64,000 nucleotides of DNA from JANNSX01 sp041397825 (GCA_041397825.1 JAWKVX010000002.1:1054001-1118000), one strand, 5' to 3'. Positions 24,139 to 33,102 are shown, numbered from the stretch's first letter. Numbers and translations: made by a program. Notes: a model not told the origin generated them from the letters alone.

Positions 24139-25347
24139 CTATCTCGGTCCAGCGAGGACGGGTTCGGGCACCGCGAGCATCCTCTTCAGGGCGACGATAC
24201 GGTGATAGGCATCCTCGATCCGCCGCCGGGGAATCGTGCCATCGAGCACGGCCGCCCGGACCTTCGCCAGGAGGCGCTCGGGCAGGAACGGATCGGGCCG
24301 GCGGGTGTTGGAGATGAGGACCAGATCATTGCCGGCGGCGATGGCCAGAACGGCGGCGTCCTCCGTCTTGTAGGTGCGGCGAATGGCGCCCATTTCGAGA
24401 TCGTCGGTGATCACGGCGCCCTGATAGCCGATCTCGCCGCGGAGCATGCTTTCGATGGCCTCCTTCGACAGCGTTGCCGGTATCTTCGCATCGGCATCGA
24501 AGCGGTCGAGATGCAGATGGCCGACCATCACGATCGGCGGCGGCTCGGAGCCGACGAGCATTCGGTAGGGTTCGAGCTCGGACTCGCTCCAGCTCTCTGT
24601 GAGATCGATCAGGCCGCGATGACTGTCGGCCGCGGTCGAGCCGTGGCCGGGAAAATGCTTGGCGGCCGTCAGTACGCCGGCCCGCCGGTGAGCCCGGATG
24701 AACGCCTCGGCGAAGGCGGCGACGGTGCCCGGATCGGTGCCGAAGCTGCGGCCCTGGCGCACGATGATCCGGCTCCGGGGGTTGCGGGCGAGATCGACCA
24801 CCGGTCCGAGGTTCAGGTTGATTCCGAGAGTCTTGAGCTCGGTGGCCAGACCGGCATAGAGCTCGGTGGCCCGCTCGAGAGAGCCTTGGCGCGCCAGACG
24901 AGCCGCTCCCGGCAAGCGTGGGACGCCTTGCTTGGGGCCGAGGCGCTGGACCGCCCCGCCCTCCTGATCGATGGCGATGAGGAGCGGCAGCGGCGGGTCG
25001 GCGGCATGCAGGGCGCTGGTCAGCCGCTCGAGCTGGTCGCGCGAGCGGATGTTCTGGTCCATCAGGATGACGCCGCCGATGCGCCCATCGCGCACCTGGC
25101 CGAGGATCTTGCGCGTGAAGCCGTCCGAGGCCGACTGACCATAAAAGCCGACCACGAGCATCTGGCCGATCATATGGTCGAGATCGGCCGTCCTCGCCTG
25201 ATGCGGTCCGGCGGGCGCCATGCCGAGACTCATGAGATCGGTCGGCGCCGGCTGGCGGGCCAGGCTCGCGTTGAGCCAGAGCAGGCCGAGCCCGGCGGCC
25301 GCGGCCCAGGTCAGCATTTCGGAGCCTTTGCGGATGGCGCTCCGCAT
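24139..25347 (-). CDS. nagZ: Beta-N-acetylhexosaminidase, glycoside hydrolase family 3 (NagZ-like)
   Basis: Family GH3 enzyme of 402 aa that removes N-acetylglucosamine from muropeptides during cell-wall recycling. AIDQEGGAVQRL is near 125-136, KHFPGHGSTAADSH at 230-243 holds the His/Asp acid-base dyad of NagZ, and the nucleophile Asp is in VITDDLEMGAI (312-322). The first about 30 residues (MLTWAAAAGLGLLWLNASLA) form a hydrophobic segment, so the protein is probably exported or membrane-anchored, which differs from the cytoplasmic E. coli NagZ. The ATG at 25345-25347 has GGAGAGGAG upstream; a longer frame to 25449 would run into the divergent TPR gene region. In many alphaproteobacteria nagZ sits near segregation genes; here it is divergent from a TPR protein. 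Confidence 0.88.
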   Translation of the reverse strand: MRSAIRKGSEMLTWAAAAGLGLLWLNASLARQPAPTDLMSLGMAPAGPHQARTADLDHMIGQMLVVGFYGQSASDGFTRKILGQVRDGRIGGVILMDQNIRSRDQLERLTSALHAADPPLPLLIAIDQEGGAVQRLGPKQGVPRLPGAARLARQGSLERATELYAGLATELKTLGINLNLGPVVDLARNPRSRIIVRQGRSFGTDPGTVAAFAEAFIRAHRRAGVLTAAKHFPGHGSTAADSHRGLIDLTESWSESELEPYRMLVGSEPPPIVMVGHLHLDRFDADAKIPATLSKEAIESMLRGEIGYQGAVITDDLEMGAIRRTYKTEDAAVLAIAAGNDLVLISNTRRPDPFLPERLLAKVRAAVLDGTIPRRRIEDAYHRIVALKRMLAVPEPVLAGPR

Positions 25348-25494
25348 GAGCAGTGCTCTCCTCTCCAAGATGGTGGTTTTTGCCCGCTTCCGGCCCAAGT
25401 CATGGGCTCGACTGTGGTGCTTTGTTGACGGTGGCAGGGAATTGCTCAATGCCTGCCTGCGGTCTTGGTTTCTTTGTGCTACCGTTTACCGATT

Positions 25495-25499
25495 GGAGG
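25495..25499 (+). promoter_or_regulatory. Shine-Dalgarno GGAGG selecting a TTG start
   Basis: GGAGG followed nine bases later by TTG at 25509-25511. The TTG begins a clean signal peptide (RRTLIFVLAMQLVG), whereas the in-frame starts further upstream put about 50 unlike residues in front of it. This decides the start of the TPR protein. Confidence 0.55.
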
Positions 25500-25508
25500 C
25501 AACGGCAA

Positions 25509-27218
25509 TTGCGACGAACTCTGATCTTTGTTCTGGCGATGCAACTCGTGGGCAGCCTGCCTGCGCCTGCTGGCGAGTCGCCCGAGGTGCTGGCCGACCG
25601 GGCGGCGGCAGCGCTTGCGAAGGGTGAGTTTGCCGATGCATCGACGATGCTCGACGAGGCCCTGGCATTTCCCGAGCTCACCAGCGATCGACGCGCGGCA
25701 CTCCTCAATGACCAGGGCATCGCGCGTTGGCGTCTGGGCGACAACAAGGGAGCCATCGCCAGCTTCAACGAAGCGGTGACGGTTCTTCCCGAGCTCGCCG
25801 CCGCCTATAACAACCGGGGCAATGTGCTGCTCGCCATGGGCCAGTCGGCGGAGGCCGAGAAAGATTTCGATCGCGCCATCCTGCTCGCTCCGAACTACGT
25901 CGCCGCCATCAACAATCGCGCCATCGCCAGCATGCAGCGCGGCAACTACGACAAGGCCATCGAGGATTTCGGGCGGGCGGCGGAGCTGTCGCCGACCTCG
26001 CCGGCTCCCATCAACGGCCGCGGCCAGGCGCAGCTGATGCTCGGCCATACCTACGCAGCCATTCGGGATTTTTCGCGCGCATTGGCGCTCGACCCGAGCT
26101 ATCGATCCGGCTATCGCAACCGGGCCGAGGGCAAGATGCAGCTCGACCTGGACGAAGAGGCGATCGCCGATCTCAATGATGCGCTGGAGGCGGCCCCTGA
26201 CGATCCGAGCCTTCTCCTGGCGCGCGGCAAGGCGCAGGCTGCGGTCAAGGCCTATCAGGGTGCGCTCCGGGATCTGGCGCGGGCCATCGAGATCGATCCG
26301 AAGCTCGTCCCGGCCATCGCCGAGCAGGGGCATGTCCTGGCGCTGACCGGCTCCTACGACGAGGCCATGGCGGCCTTCAGCCAGGCTCTGACCCTCGATG
26401 CGCGCTATGCGCTGACCTTCGTCTACCGAGCATGGACGGAGATGAAGCAAGGTCGGCCGGAGCTCGGTCTGACAGACATCGACAAGGCCCTGAAGCTCGA
26501 TCCGGAGAGCCCTGATGCCTTCGAGACGCGGGGCGAGATCAACGAGGCTCTCGGCCGTTCCGATGCCGCAGTCGCCGATTACCGGCAGGCCGTGAGCCTC
26601 GGCCTCGACAGCGACGATCTCTGGCAGGCGATCGAGCGCTTGACCGGCGAAGGTCGGCCGCCACCCAAAGAGGTGGCCGGTAGCGAGCTCGAGGACTGGC
26701 GCGTTTTTGTCGACGTGCAGGAGCGCTATTTTGCATCCAACGAGCGTTTCGGCCGGATGCGCGTGCCGCTCGAGGTCTATGGCGGTGAGGCACCGCGCCT
26801 GCTCGACTGGGAGCTGAAGAAATCGCCCTTCAAGGGCATTGGAGTGCTGCGATACCTGGCCGGCAAGCTCGGGCCCAAGGACCAGCCCGAAGAGATCGAA
26901 ATGGCGGCGATCATCGACCTCAACCGCGGCCGGATGGTCTCCCTGGAGCCGTACCGGCAGGGTCAGAGGCTGGCCGTGTGGAGCTGGGAGGGCGGGGCGG
27001 TCACCGTCAAGGGTCCCGACGGGGTGACCAGCGAGTTCAAGCTCAGGGTGCCGCGGCAGACGAAGAAGACCGTCTCGACCTCCTCCAAGCAGCCGCAGAC
27101 ACTCGAGAGTCTCCTGTTCGGCGGCAACTCGACGCAAGCACCCCGGTCCGGTCAAAAGAAGTCGACGGCGCAGAAGAAAAAGAAGCAGAAGTCGATCTTC
27201 GACCTCTTGTTCCAATAG
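25509..27218 (+). CDS. Exported TPR-repeat protein
   Basis: A 569-residue protein starting at TTG 25509, with a signal peptide ending near LPAPAG/ES. Residues about 30-380 are ten or so tetratricopeptide repeats (for example AAYNNRGNVLLAMGQSAEAE, AINNRAIASMQRGNYDKAIE, AFETRGEINEALGRSDAAVA) that form a protein-binding superhelix. A beta-rich C-terminal part follows (WRVFVDVQERYFASNERFGR, LAVWSWEGGAVTVKGPDG). The end is very basic (KKSTAQKKKKQKSIFDLL). The partner is unknown; periplasmic TPR proteins often scaffold envelope complexes. A TTGACG at 25425-25430 upstream could be a -35 box, but its -10 is poor. It is a single gene, divergent from nagZ. Confidence 0.8.
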   Translation: MRRTLIFVLAMQLVGSLPAPAGESPEVLADRAAAALAKGEFADASTMLDEALAFPELTSDRRAALLNDQGIARWRLGDNKGAIASFNEAVTVLPELAAAYNNRGNVLLAMGQSAEAEKDFDRAILLAPNYVAAINNRAIASMQRGNYDKAIEDFGRAAELSPTSPAPINGRGQAQLMLGHTYAAIRDFSRALALDPSYRSGYRNRAEGKMQLDLDEEAIADLNDALEAAPDDPSLLLARGKAQAAVKAYQGALRDLARAIEIDPKLVPAIAEQGHVLALTGSYDEAMAAFSQALTLDARYALTFVYRAWTEMKQGRPELGLTDIDKALKLDPESPDAFETRGEINEALGRSDAAVADYRQAVSLGLDSDDLWQAIERLTGEGRPPPKEVAGSELEDWRVFVDVQERYFASNERFGRMRVPLEVYGGEAPRLLDWELKKSPFKGIGVLRYLAGKLGPKDQPEEIEMAAIIDLNRGRMVSLEPYRQGQRLAVWSWEGGAVTVKGPDGVTSEFKLRVPRQTKKTVSTSSKQPQTLESLLFGGNSTQAPRSGQKKSTAQKKKKQKSIFDLLFQ

Positions 27219-27276
27219 CCGCCGCGGCCCGGCAGGGTCATGGCGGGTGCTGATGAACCATCCGGCCGGTGGCGGC

Positions 27277-28353
27277 TCAGCTCCGCCTGCGCTTGGCAAC
27301 GGTGAGGTGCCGGATGTCGGCGACCAGGCGGTCGACCGTCTCGGGCAGGGTGTCGAAGGCGCACATCAGCCGGCAGCCCCCCTCGCCGATGAAGGTGTAG
27401 AAGCGCCAGCCTGCCGCGCGGAGCGCTGTCTGGGTCTCGGCCGGAATCTCGGCAAACACGGCGTTGGCCTCGACGGGAAACATCAGCCGGATGCCGGGGA
27501 GACTTTCGATGCCGGCAGCGAGCCGCTGCGCCATGGCATTGGCGTGCCGCGCGTTGTCGAGCCAGGTGTCGTTGTCGAGGAGCCCGAGCCAGGGGGCCGA
27601 GACGAAGCGCATCTTGGAGGCGAGCTGCCCTGCCTGCTTGACGCGCCAGGCGAAGTCATCGGCAAGCTCCTTCTTGAAGAAGATCACGGCCTCGCCGACC
27701 GGCAGACCGTTCTTCGTGCCACCGAAGGTCAGGACGTCGATACCGGCGCGCCAGGTGATCTCGGCAGGCGTCACGCCGAGGCTCGCCACGGCATTGGCGA
27801 AGCGCGCGCCGTCCATATGAATGTTGAGGCCGTGCCGCTTGGCGATGGCGGCAATGGCGTGCAGCTCCTCGACGGTGTAGACCGTGCCGCATTCGGTGGC
27901 CTGGGTGATCGACAGCGCCTTCGGCTTCGGAAAATGGAGATCCGTCCGCTTCGAGGCGACGTGGTCGATCGCCTCGGGCGTCAGCTTGCCCATCGCACCT
28001 TCGGCTGTCAGCAGCTTCGAGCCGTTCGAGAAGAATTCGGGTCCACCGCACTCATCCGTCTCCACATGCGCCAGCGCATGGCAGATCACCGAATGATAGG
28101 ATTGGCAAAGCGAGGCCAGTGCCAGAGAGTTGGCGGCCGTACCGTTGAAGACGAAGAAAACCTCGCAATCGGTCTCGAAGAGGCGCCGCATGCGGTCGCA
28201 GACCTCGAGCGTCCAGCGGTCCTCGCCGTAGGAGGGCTCGTGGCCCGAGGCGTTGGCGGCGAGCAGCGCCTCGAGGGCGGCAGGCGCAATGCCGGCGTTG
28301 TTGTCGGAGGCGAAATGCTGATTGACGGCGGTCCGGGTGCGCTTCGTGGGCAT
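27277..28353 (-). CDS. Low-specificity L-threonine aldolase
   Basis: PLP enzyme of 358 aa that splits threonine or other beta-hydroxy amino acids into glycine and an aldehyde. The fold-type I blocks are all present: FASDNNAGIAPAALEALLAA at the start, VFNGTAANSLAL (68-79), HVETDECGG (96-104), HMDGARFANA (179-188) and the Schiff-base Lys214 in LTFGGTKNGLP. The HVETDE and GGTKNG motifs separate it from serine hydroxymethyltransferase. The ATG at 28351-28353 begins the conserved part; about 30 extra residues upstream in frame overlap the divergent transporter promoter region. No glycine-pathway genes are adjacent. Confidence 0.93.
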   Translation of the reverse strand: MPTKRTRTAVNQHFASDNNAGIAPAALEALLAANASGHEPSYGEDRWTLEVCDRMRRLFETDCEVFFVFNGTAANSLALASLCQSYHSVICHALAHVETDECGGPEFFSNGSKLLTAEGAMGKLTPEAIDHVASKRTDLHFPKPKALSITQATECGTVYTVEELHAIAAIAKRHGLNIHMDGARFANAVASLGVTPAEITWRAGIDVLTFGGTKNGLPVGEAVIFFKKELADDFAWRVKQAGQLASKMRFVSAPWLGLLDNDTWLDNARHANAMAQRLAAGIESLPGIRLMFPVEANAVFAEIPAETQTALRAAGWRFYTFIGEGGCRLMCAFDTLPETVDRLVADIRHLTVAKRRRS

Positions 28354-28454
28354 ATCGATCTGCTGGCGGTCGGGGTCTTGGGGATGGAGAGAACTATCAT
28401 GGCGTGGCATGGATGTGCCAGACCATTGCGATACCAGGGTCAACGAGAGGCCGC

Positions 28455-29678
28455 ATGACCGCTCAAGCGACGCCAGGAAAGGAGCAGGCCGGCGACCACC
28501 GCGCCCTGAGCACGGCCGTGCAGACCGGGCTCTGGATGACTGGGGCGCTCTGCTGCTTCCTCGTCATGGCGCTGGCCGGGCGCGAGGCGACGCGATCCGT
28601 CTCCACGATCGAGATCATGATGTTCCGCGCCTTCATCGCGACCGGCGTTGTCTTGCTCATTCTGACCGTCCGAGGCGACGGCTTCGGCGTGCTCAAGACC
28701 AAGCGCATGCTGACGCACCTCGGGCGCAACGCCTTTCAGTTCGGCGGCCAGATGAGCTGGTTCTACGCCCTGACATTGATCCCGCTCGCGCAGGTGTTCG
28801 CCTACGAGTTCACGGCGCCGATCTGGGTCGCCGTCCTGGCACCACTGGTCTTGGGCGAGCGCATGACGCTGGCGCGGGTGGTCGCGGCGCTGCTCGGCTT
28901 CCTCGGCGTTCTGATCGTCGCGCGGCCGGGCATGATGGAGCTGAACATCGGCGCCGGAATCATGCTGCTCGGCGCCATCGGCTTCGCTGGATCGATGCTC
29001 GGCACCAAGATGCTGGCGCCGACCGAGAAGCCGATCACCATCGTGTTCTATATGGGAGCACTGCAGATCCCGGTCACGCTGGCGCTGGCCTGGCGGTATC
29101 TCGAAGTCGAGCAACCGATCGTCTACGGCTTTCTCACCGCCATCACGCTTGCCGGCATGGGCGCGCACTACTGCCTCGCCCGCGCCTTCAAGCTGTCGGA
29201 TGCCGTGATGGTCGCTCCGCTCGACTTCCTCAGATTGCCCCTGATCGCCATCGCCGGGGCTTTGCTCTACGCCGAGCCGCTCGATCCTCTGGTGCTGCTC
29301 GGTGGTGCCGTCATCCTCGCGGGCAACCTCTGGAGCCTCATGTCCGAGCACCGCCGACAGAGATCCCTGGCTCGGGTGGCATCCGGTTCGACCGATGAGG
29401 CTGGTGGCGCCGGCGATGTCTGGACGTCGCATGCGCTCTTGCCCGCGGGCCGCCCGGATCTTGTCGTCGACGCGCGCGGTCTCGGTCGTCCGGCACCAAT
29501 CCTCAAGGCGACGGAAGCCTATGGACATCTGGCGGCCGGACGCACGATGGAGCTCGTTTCGACCGACCCCCGCACCATCGAGGACGTTCGCACCTTCTGC
29601 AAGGCTCACGATGCGACGCTCATGCTCTATCGCCGGCGTGGCAACACCTTCAGCGTTCTGCTGCGCCGGGACAGTTGA
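28455..29678 (+). CDS. DMT/EamA permease fused to a TusA-like domain
   Basis: A 407-residue protein of two parts. Residues 20-310 form a ten-helix drug/metabolite transporter with two EamA halves (EFTAPIWVAVLAPLVLGERM closes the first, KLSDAVMVAPLDFLRLPLIA belongs to the second). After a linker (311-333) comes a 74-residue C-terminal domain: PDLVVDARGLGRPAPILKAT, then STDPRTIEDVRTFCKAHD and FSVLLRRD. This has the order and length of a TusA/SirA domain (D-x-R-G-L-x-C-P-x-P), but the sulfur-carrying cysteine is Arg345 (codon CGT, one base from TGT). The frame is continuous with no internal ribosome site, so the fusion looks real. The transported compound is unknown. It starts at ATG 28455 after GAGAGG and is divergent from the threonine aldolase gene. 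Confidence 0.82.
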   Translation: MTAQATPGKEQAGDHRALSTAVQTGLWMTGALCCFLVMALAGREATRSVSTIEIMMFRAFIATGVVLLILTVRGDGFGVLKTKRMLTHLGRNAFQFGGQMSWFYALTLIPLAQVFAYEFTAPIWVAVLAPLVLGERMTLARVVAALLGFLGVLIVARPGMMELNIGAGIMLLGAIGFAGSMLGTKMLAPTEKPITIVFYMGALQIPVTLALAWRYLEVEQPIVYGFLTAITLAGMGAHYCLARAFKLSDAVMVAPLDFLRLPLIAIAGALLYAEPLDPLVLLGGAVILAGNLWSLMSEHRRQRSLARVASGSTDEAGGAGDVWTSHALLPAGRPDLVVDARGLGRPAPILKATEAYGHLAAGRTMELVSTDPRTIEDVRTFCKAHDATLMLYRRRGNTFSVLLRRDS

Positions 29679-29702
29679 CGCGCGAGGGGCCGCGCCAGGC
29701 CA

Positions 29703-30134
29703 TCACTCGGTGAAGTGCGGCTCGCCCAGCGAGCGGACTCGGCCGCGCATGAGCGCCAGCACATGGCCTCCCTGCCGCACCTCGACATCGGTGAGGGCAT
29801 TAGGCGGCCGCCGCCAGACCTCGCGGGCAACCGCCTCGAGGCGCTCGCCGGCCTTCGCGGGCATCAGATAGCGGATCTCGGCGTCGGCCGTGACCACTCT
29901 GTCGTTGCGGCAGCTCGAGGCGAAGCCCAAGGCGGCATCAGCGAGGGTGAAGACGACGCCACCATGGCCGACGCCGATGAAGTTTGTGTGCTGGTCGCCG
30001 ATGGTCATCGCCAGATGGGCGTATCCCGGCTCCAGGCCGACGATCTCGGCGCCGAGCCAGATGAGCACGGGGCTGCGCGACAGGAGCCGCCGGCCGACCT
30101 CCAGTGGTGGGATGCAGGCTGCCTCGCCGCTCAT
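29703..30134 (-). CDS. PaaI-family hotdog thioesterase
   Basis: A hotdog-fold acyl-CoA thioesterase of 143 aa. The core motif HGGVVFTLADAALGFA (57-72) includes the catalytic Asp66; NFIGVGHGG before it and TADAEIRYLMPAKAGERLEA after it are typical of the PaaI group, which hydrolyses aryl- or hydroxyacyl-CoA. The acyl group is not predictable. The start overlaps the stop of the MAPEG gene (ATGA), so the three genes HIBADH-like, MAPEG and PaaI-like form a tight operon. Confidence 0.88.
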   Translation of the reverse strand: MSGEAACIPPLEVGRRLLSRSPVLIWLGAEIVGLEPGYAHLAMTIGDQHTNFIGVGHGGVVFTLADAALGFASSCRNDRVVTADAEIRYLMPAKAGERLEAVAREVWRRPPNALTDVEVRQGGHVLALMRGRVRSLGEPHFTE

Positions 30135-30523
30135 CCGCCAAACCCGAGGACCAGATTGGCGATCGCGCCCACGACGAGTGTTGCGAGCGTGAGGCTCATG
30201 CCGGCGACACGCAGCGGCATGATCTGCTCGACCGGTGAGACCGCAGCGGCATGGGCGAGGCGGCCGACGAGGAGCGCGAGCCCCATGGCATGGATGAGCC
30301 AGGCAGGACCACCCTGTAGCTCGGCGAATGCCATCAGCAACAGCGTCATCGGCGCATACTCTGTGAAGTTGCCGTGGGCGCGGATGCGTGCCCTGAGGTC
30401 GACATCGTCACCGTCGCCGAGCGAGATGCGTCTCGACCGACGCACGCCGATCACCCGGGCCGACAATACGACGAGCAGCACCGCCAGAAGCGCGGTGTAG
30501 ACGGCGGTGTTGGCGATCCCCAT
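30131..30523 (-). CDS. MAPEG-family membrane protein
   Basis: A 130-residue inner-membrane protein with four hydrophobic helices (YTALLAVLLVVLSARVIGV, APMTLLLMAFAELQG, MGLALLVGRLAHAAAV, LTLATLVVGAIANLVLG). RARIRAHGNFTEYAPM is the MAPEG signature; relatives include microsomal glutathione transferases and bacterial YecN-like proteins. Glutathione use is plausible but not shown. ATG 30521-30523 overlaps the stop of the upstream dehydrogenase (TGATG), and a GTG one codon earlier is an alternative. It is translationally coupled on both sides. Confidence 0.88.
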   Translation of the reverse strand: MGIANTAVYTALLAVLLVVLSARVIGVRRSRRISLGDGDDVDLRARIRAHGNFTEYAPMTLLLMAFAELQGGPAWLIHAMGLALLVGRLAHAAAVSPVEQIMPLRVAGMSLTLATLVVGAIANLVLGFGG

Positions 30524-31410
30524 CACGCTTTGCCCTTGTCGGCGTTTCTTAGCCGTGCCACCAGGCTTGAAGTGTCCCAGCGTCCGCCGCCGATCGCCTG
30601 CACCTCGGAGTAGAACTGGTCGACGAGCGCCGTGACCGGCAGATGCGCGCGATTGCGACGCGCCTCCTCGAGACAGATGGCCAGGTCCTTGCGCATCCAG
30701 TCGACCGCGAAACCGAAGGTGAACTTGTCCTCCATCATCGTCTTCCAGCGGTTCTCCATTTGCCAGGAGCCGGCGGCCCCTTTGGCGATCGTCTCCATGA
30801 CGGCCGGGATGTCGAGACCCGCCTTCTCCGCGAATGCCATGCCTTCGGACAGGCCCTGGACGACGCCGGCAATGCAGATCTGGTTGACCATCTTGGCGAG
30901 CTGTCCGGAGCCTGCCGGACCGATCAGCCTGACCATGCGCGCATAGTGAGTGATGATCGGCTCGGCCTTCGCAAATGTCTCGGGATCACCGCCGACCATG
31001 ACGGTCAAGACGCCGTTCTCGGCGCCCGCCTGCCCGCCCGAGACCGGCGCGTCGAGAAAGCCGAATTCGCGCTCGCGGGCGATGGCATCGAGCTCACGCG
31101 CCACATTGGCGGATGCCGTCGTGTTGTCAATGAAGACCGCGCCTCTTTCGATCGTCTCGAAGGCGCCCCCCTTGCCGAGCGTTACGGCACGCAGATCGTC
31201 GTCGTTGCCGACGCAGCAGAAGACGAACTCGGCGCCCCTGGCGGCCTCGGCCGGCGTCGAAGCGACCTCGCCGCCGTGCTGAGCGGCCCATTTCTCGGCC
31301 TTCTCGTGTGTGCGGTTGTAGACGGTGAGTTCGTGTCCGCCCTTGGCGCGAATGTGCCCTGCCATCGGATAGCCCATCACGCCGAGCCCGATCCATGCCA
31401 CCTTCGCCAT
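30523..31410 (-). CDS. 3-Hydroxyisobutyrate dehydrogenase-family oxidoreductase
   Basis: Beta-hydroxyacid dehydrogenase of 295 aa. The Rossmann motif GLGVMGYPMA is at 8-17, with NRTHEKAE after beta-2 (a basic loop suggesting NADP). The substrate motif FLDAPVSGGQAGAENG is at 118-133, and the catalytic Lys173 in SGQLAKMVNQ. Members oxidise 3-hydroxyisobutyrate, tartronate semialdehyde or similar; the exact substrate is not clear and mmsA is absent here. AGGAGGACGAG stands before ATG 31408-31410. It is the first gene of the operon with the MAPEG and PaaI-like genes. Confidence 0.92.
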   Translation of the reverse strand: MAKVAWIGLGVMGYPMAGHIRAKGGHELTVYNRTHEKAEKWAAQHGGEVASTPAEAARGAEFVFCCVGNDDDLRAVTLGKGGAFETIERGAVFIDNTTASANVARELDAIAREREFGFLDAPVSGGQAGAENGVLTVMVGGDPETFAKAEPIITHYARMVRLIGPAGSGQLAKMVNQICIAGVVQGLSEGMAFAEKAGLDIPAVMETIAKGAAGSWQMENRWKTMMEDKFTFGFAVDWMRKDLAICLEEARRNRAHLPVTALVDQFYSEVQAIGGGRWDTSSLVARLRNADKGKA

Positions 31411-31558
31411 CTCGTCCTCCTGTCGCAGTGCCGGTCGACATGCTCATAGAGCAGAACGCCAAGGGAGGAAACCTGAGCCGTCCGAGACCTTGCTGGTGGA
31501 CCGAGGGTCGGTTCGAACTGGATGGCGACGGTCGTTGCGAACGGCGATATGGAGGCGC

Positions 31559-32296
31559 ATGGACCTGCTCCCCATGGCTTATGCACTGCTTGTCGTGCTC
31601 GGCGCGGCGGTCGTCAGGGGGTATTCGGGTTTCGGCTTCTCGCTGCTGACCATCAGCGCTCTGACATTGGTCTTCCCGCCGGTCGAGATCATCGCTTCGA
31701 TCTTTCTGCTCGAGATCGCGGCGAGCACCCATCTGCTGCCCGGCATCTGGCGGGAGATCGGCTGGCGCTCCGTTCTGACGCTGTGGCTTGGTGGGGCCTT
31801 GGGCACGCCATTCGGCGTGCTGCTCCTGGCCAATCTGTCGGATGCGCCCATGCGACTGGCGCTGGCGGCATTCGTGCTCGTAGCGGCGACGCTCCTCTGG
31901 CGGGGCTTCTCCTTGAAGCGGACGCCGTCGCCCCGGGCGACGCTTGCATCCGGCATGCTCTCCGGCCTCTTCAATGGCGCCTTTGGCATCGGTGGCCCGC
32001 CGGTCATCCTGTTCTATTTCTCGTCTCCTGCCGGCGTGGTGGCCGGACGCGCCTCGCTTATCGCTTTCTTTCTCGGCATGGACGTGATCGGTCTCGCGGC
32101 TCAGACTTGGCAGTCGCTGATCACGCTGGATCACCTTTGGCGGGCCGCTGTCTTCCTGCCGGCTCTGCTGATCGGCATCACGATCGGTTCGCGCGGTTTT
32201 CGTGCGAGCGATCCGGAGGTGTTCCGGCGTCGCGTCATCCTGCTCATCGGCGTCATCGGCCTGTTGATCGGGGTGCAGGGCTTCCGAAATCTCTAG
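31559..32296 (+). CDS. TauE/SafE-family membrane permease
   Basis: A 245-residue polytopic protein with about seven or eight membrane helices. Family signs are GYSGFGFSLLTISAL near the N terminus, GTPFGVLLL, and GLFNGAFGIGGPPVILFYFS at the start of the second half. TauE/SafE members export sulfite, sulfoacetate or other organic anions; the substrate here is unknown. ATG 31559 has GGAGG just upstream but only about three bases away, so ATG 31574 is also possible. It stands alone between divergent genes; a sulfatase and a TusA-like domain lie within 6 kb, but a direct link is not shown. Confidence 0.88.
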   Translation: MDLLPMAYALLVVLGAAVVRGYSGFGFSLLTISALTLVFPPVEIIASIFLLEIAASTHLLPGIWREIGWRSVLTLWLGGALGTPFGVLLLANLSDAPMRLALAAFVLVAATLLWRGFSLKRTPSPRATLASGMLSGLFNGAFGIGGPPVILFYFSSPAGVVAGRASLIAFFLGMDVIGLAAQTWQSLITLDHLWRAAVFLPALLIGITIGSRGFRASDPEVFRRRVILLIGVIGLLIGVQGFRNL

Positions 32297-32374
32297 AGGA
32301 CGGTCGAGAGCAGGGCGTCCTGGTGCCCCGATCGGTGATGCGGTAGGGATGGATCGACGACCCGGAGATCGACC

Positions 32375-33097
32375 ATGCGGCTACTCGTCTTCCAACATGT
32401 CGACTGCGAGCACCCCGGCTCTTTGAGAGAATTTCTCAGACGCGACGGTGTCGACTGGCAGGCCGTCGAGCTCGATCAGGGCGAGCCCATTCCGGACCTC
32501 GCCGCATTCGACGCGCTCTGGGTCATGGGTGGGCCGATGGACGTCTGGGACGTCGAGGAGCATCCCTGGCTCGTCCCCGAGAAAGCCGCCATCCGAACCT
32601 GGGTGCGCGATCTCGAGAAGCCGTTCCTGGGGCTTTGCCTCGGCCATCAATTGCTGGCGGATGCGCTCGGCGGGACGTGTGGGCCGCAGCGGCCACCCGA
32701 GATCGGCATTCTCGGCGTCGAGCTGACGGAGGCGGGGAGGGCGGATCCGCTGCTCGGTGGCGCGCCGGCCGAGCAGATGTGCCTGCAATGGCATTCCGTT
32801 CGGGTCGCCCAGCCACCGGAAGGTGCGGTCGTGCTCGCCCGCTCACCGCTCTGTGCCGTGCAGGCCATGCGGGTCGGTACGAGCGCCTGGTCGATGCAGT
32901 ATCATGTCGAGATCGAACCCGACACGGTCGCCAACTGGGGCGCCATTCCGGCCTATCGGGATGCGCTGGTGCGCGCGCTCGGCGAGGATGGACTGGCGGT
33001 CATGAAGGATGGCGCGGCGCGGCACATGCCGGAATTCCTCGCCAGCGCCGAACGACTCTACACGAGCTTCATGCGTCAGGTCGCCAAGCGAGCCTGA
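32375..33097 (+). CDS. Class I glutamine amidotransferase-like protein
   Basis: A stand-alone class I glutamine amidotransferase domain of 240 aa. The nucleophile is Cys88 in FLGLCLGHQLLADALGG, and the rest of the triad is His177/Glu179 in SMQYHVEIE. MGGPMDVWD near 51-59 and LQWHSVRV are also family hallmarks. Such stand-alone proteins hydrolyse gamma-glutamyl bonds (GMP-synthase-like or PuuD-like), or act on peptide-linked glutamate; the real substrate is unknown. It is convergent with the PanE-like gene, with five bases between the two stop codons. Confidence 0.88.
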   Translation: MRLLVFQHVDCEHPGSLREFLRRDGVDWQAVELDQGEPIPDLAAFDALWVMGGPMDVWDVEEHPWLVPEKAAIRTWVRDLEKPFLGLCLGHQLLADALGGTCGPQRPPEIGILGVELTEAGRADPLLGGAPAEQMCLQWHSVRVAQPPEGAVVLARSPLCAVQAMRVGTSAWSMQYHVEIEPDTVANWGAIPAYRDALVRALGEDGLAVMKDGAARHMPEFLASAERLYTSFMRQVAKRA

Positions 33098-33102
33098 CAG
33101 CG

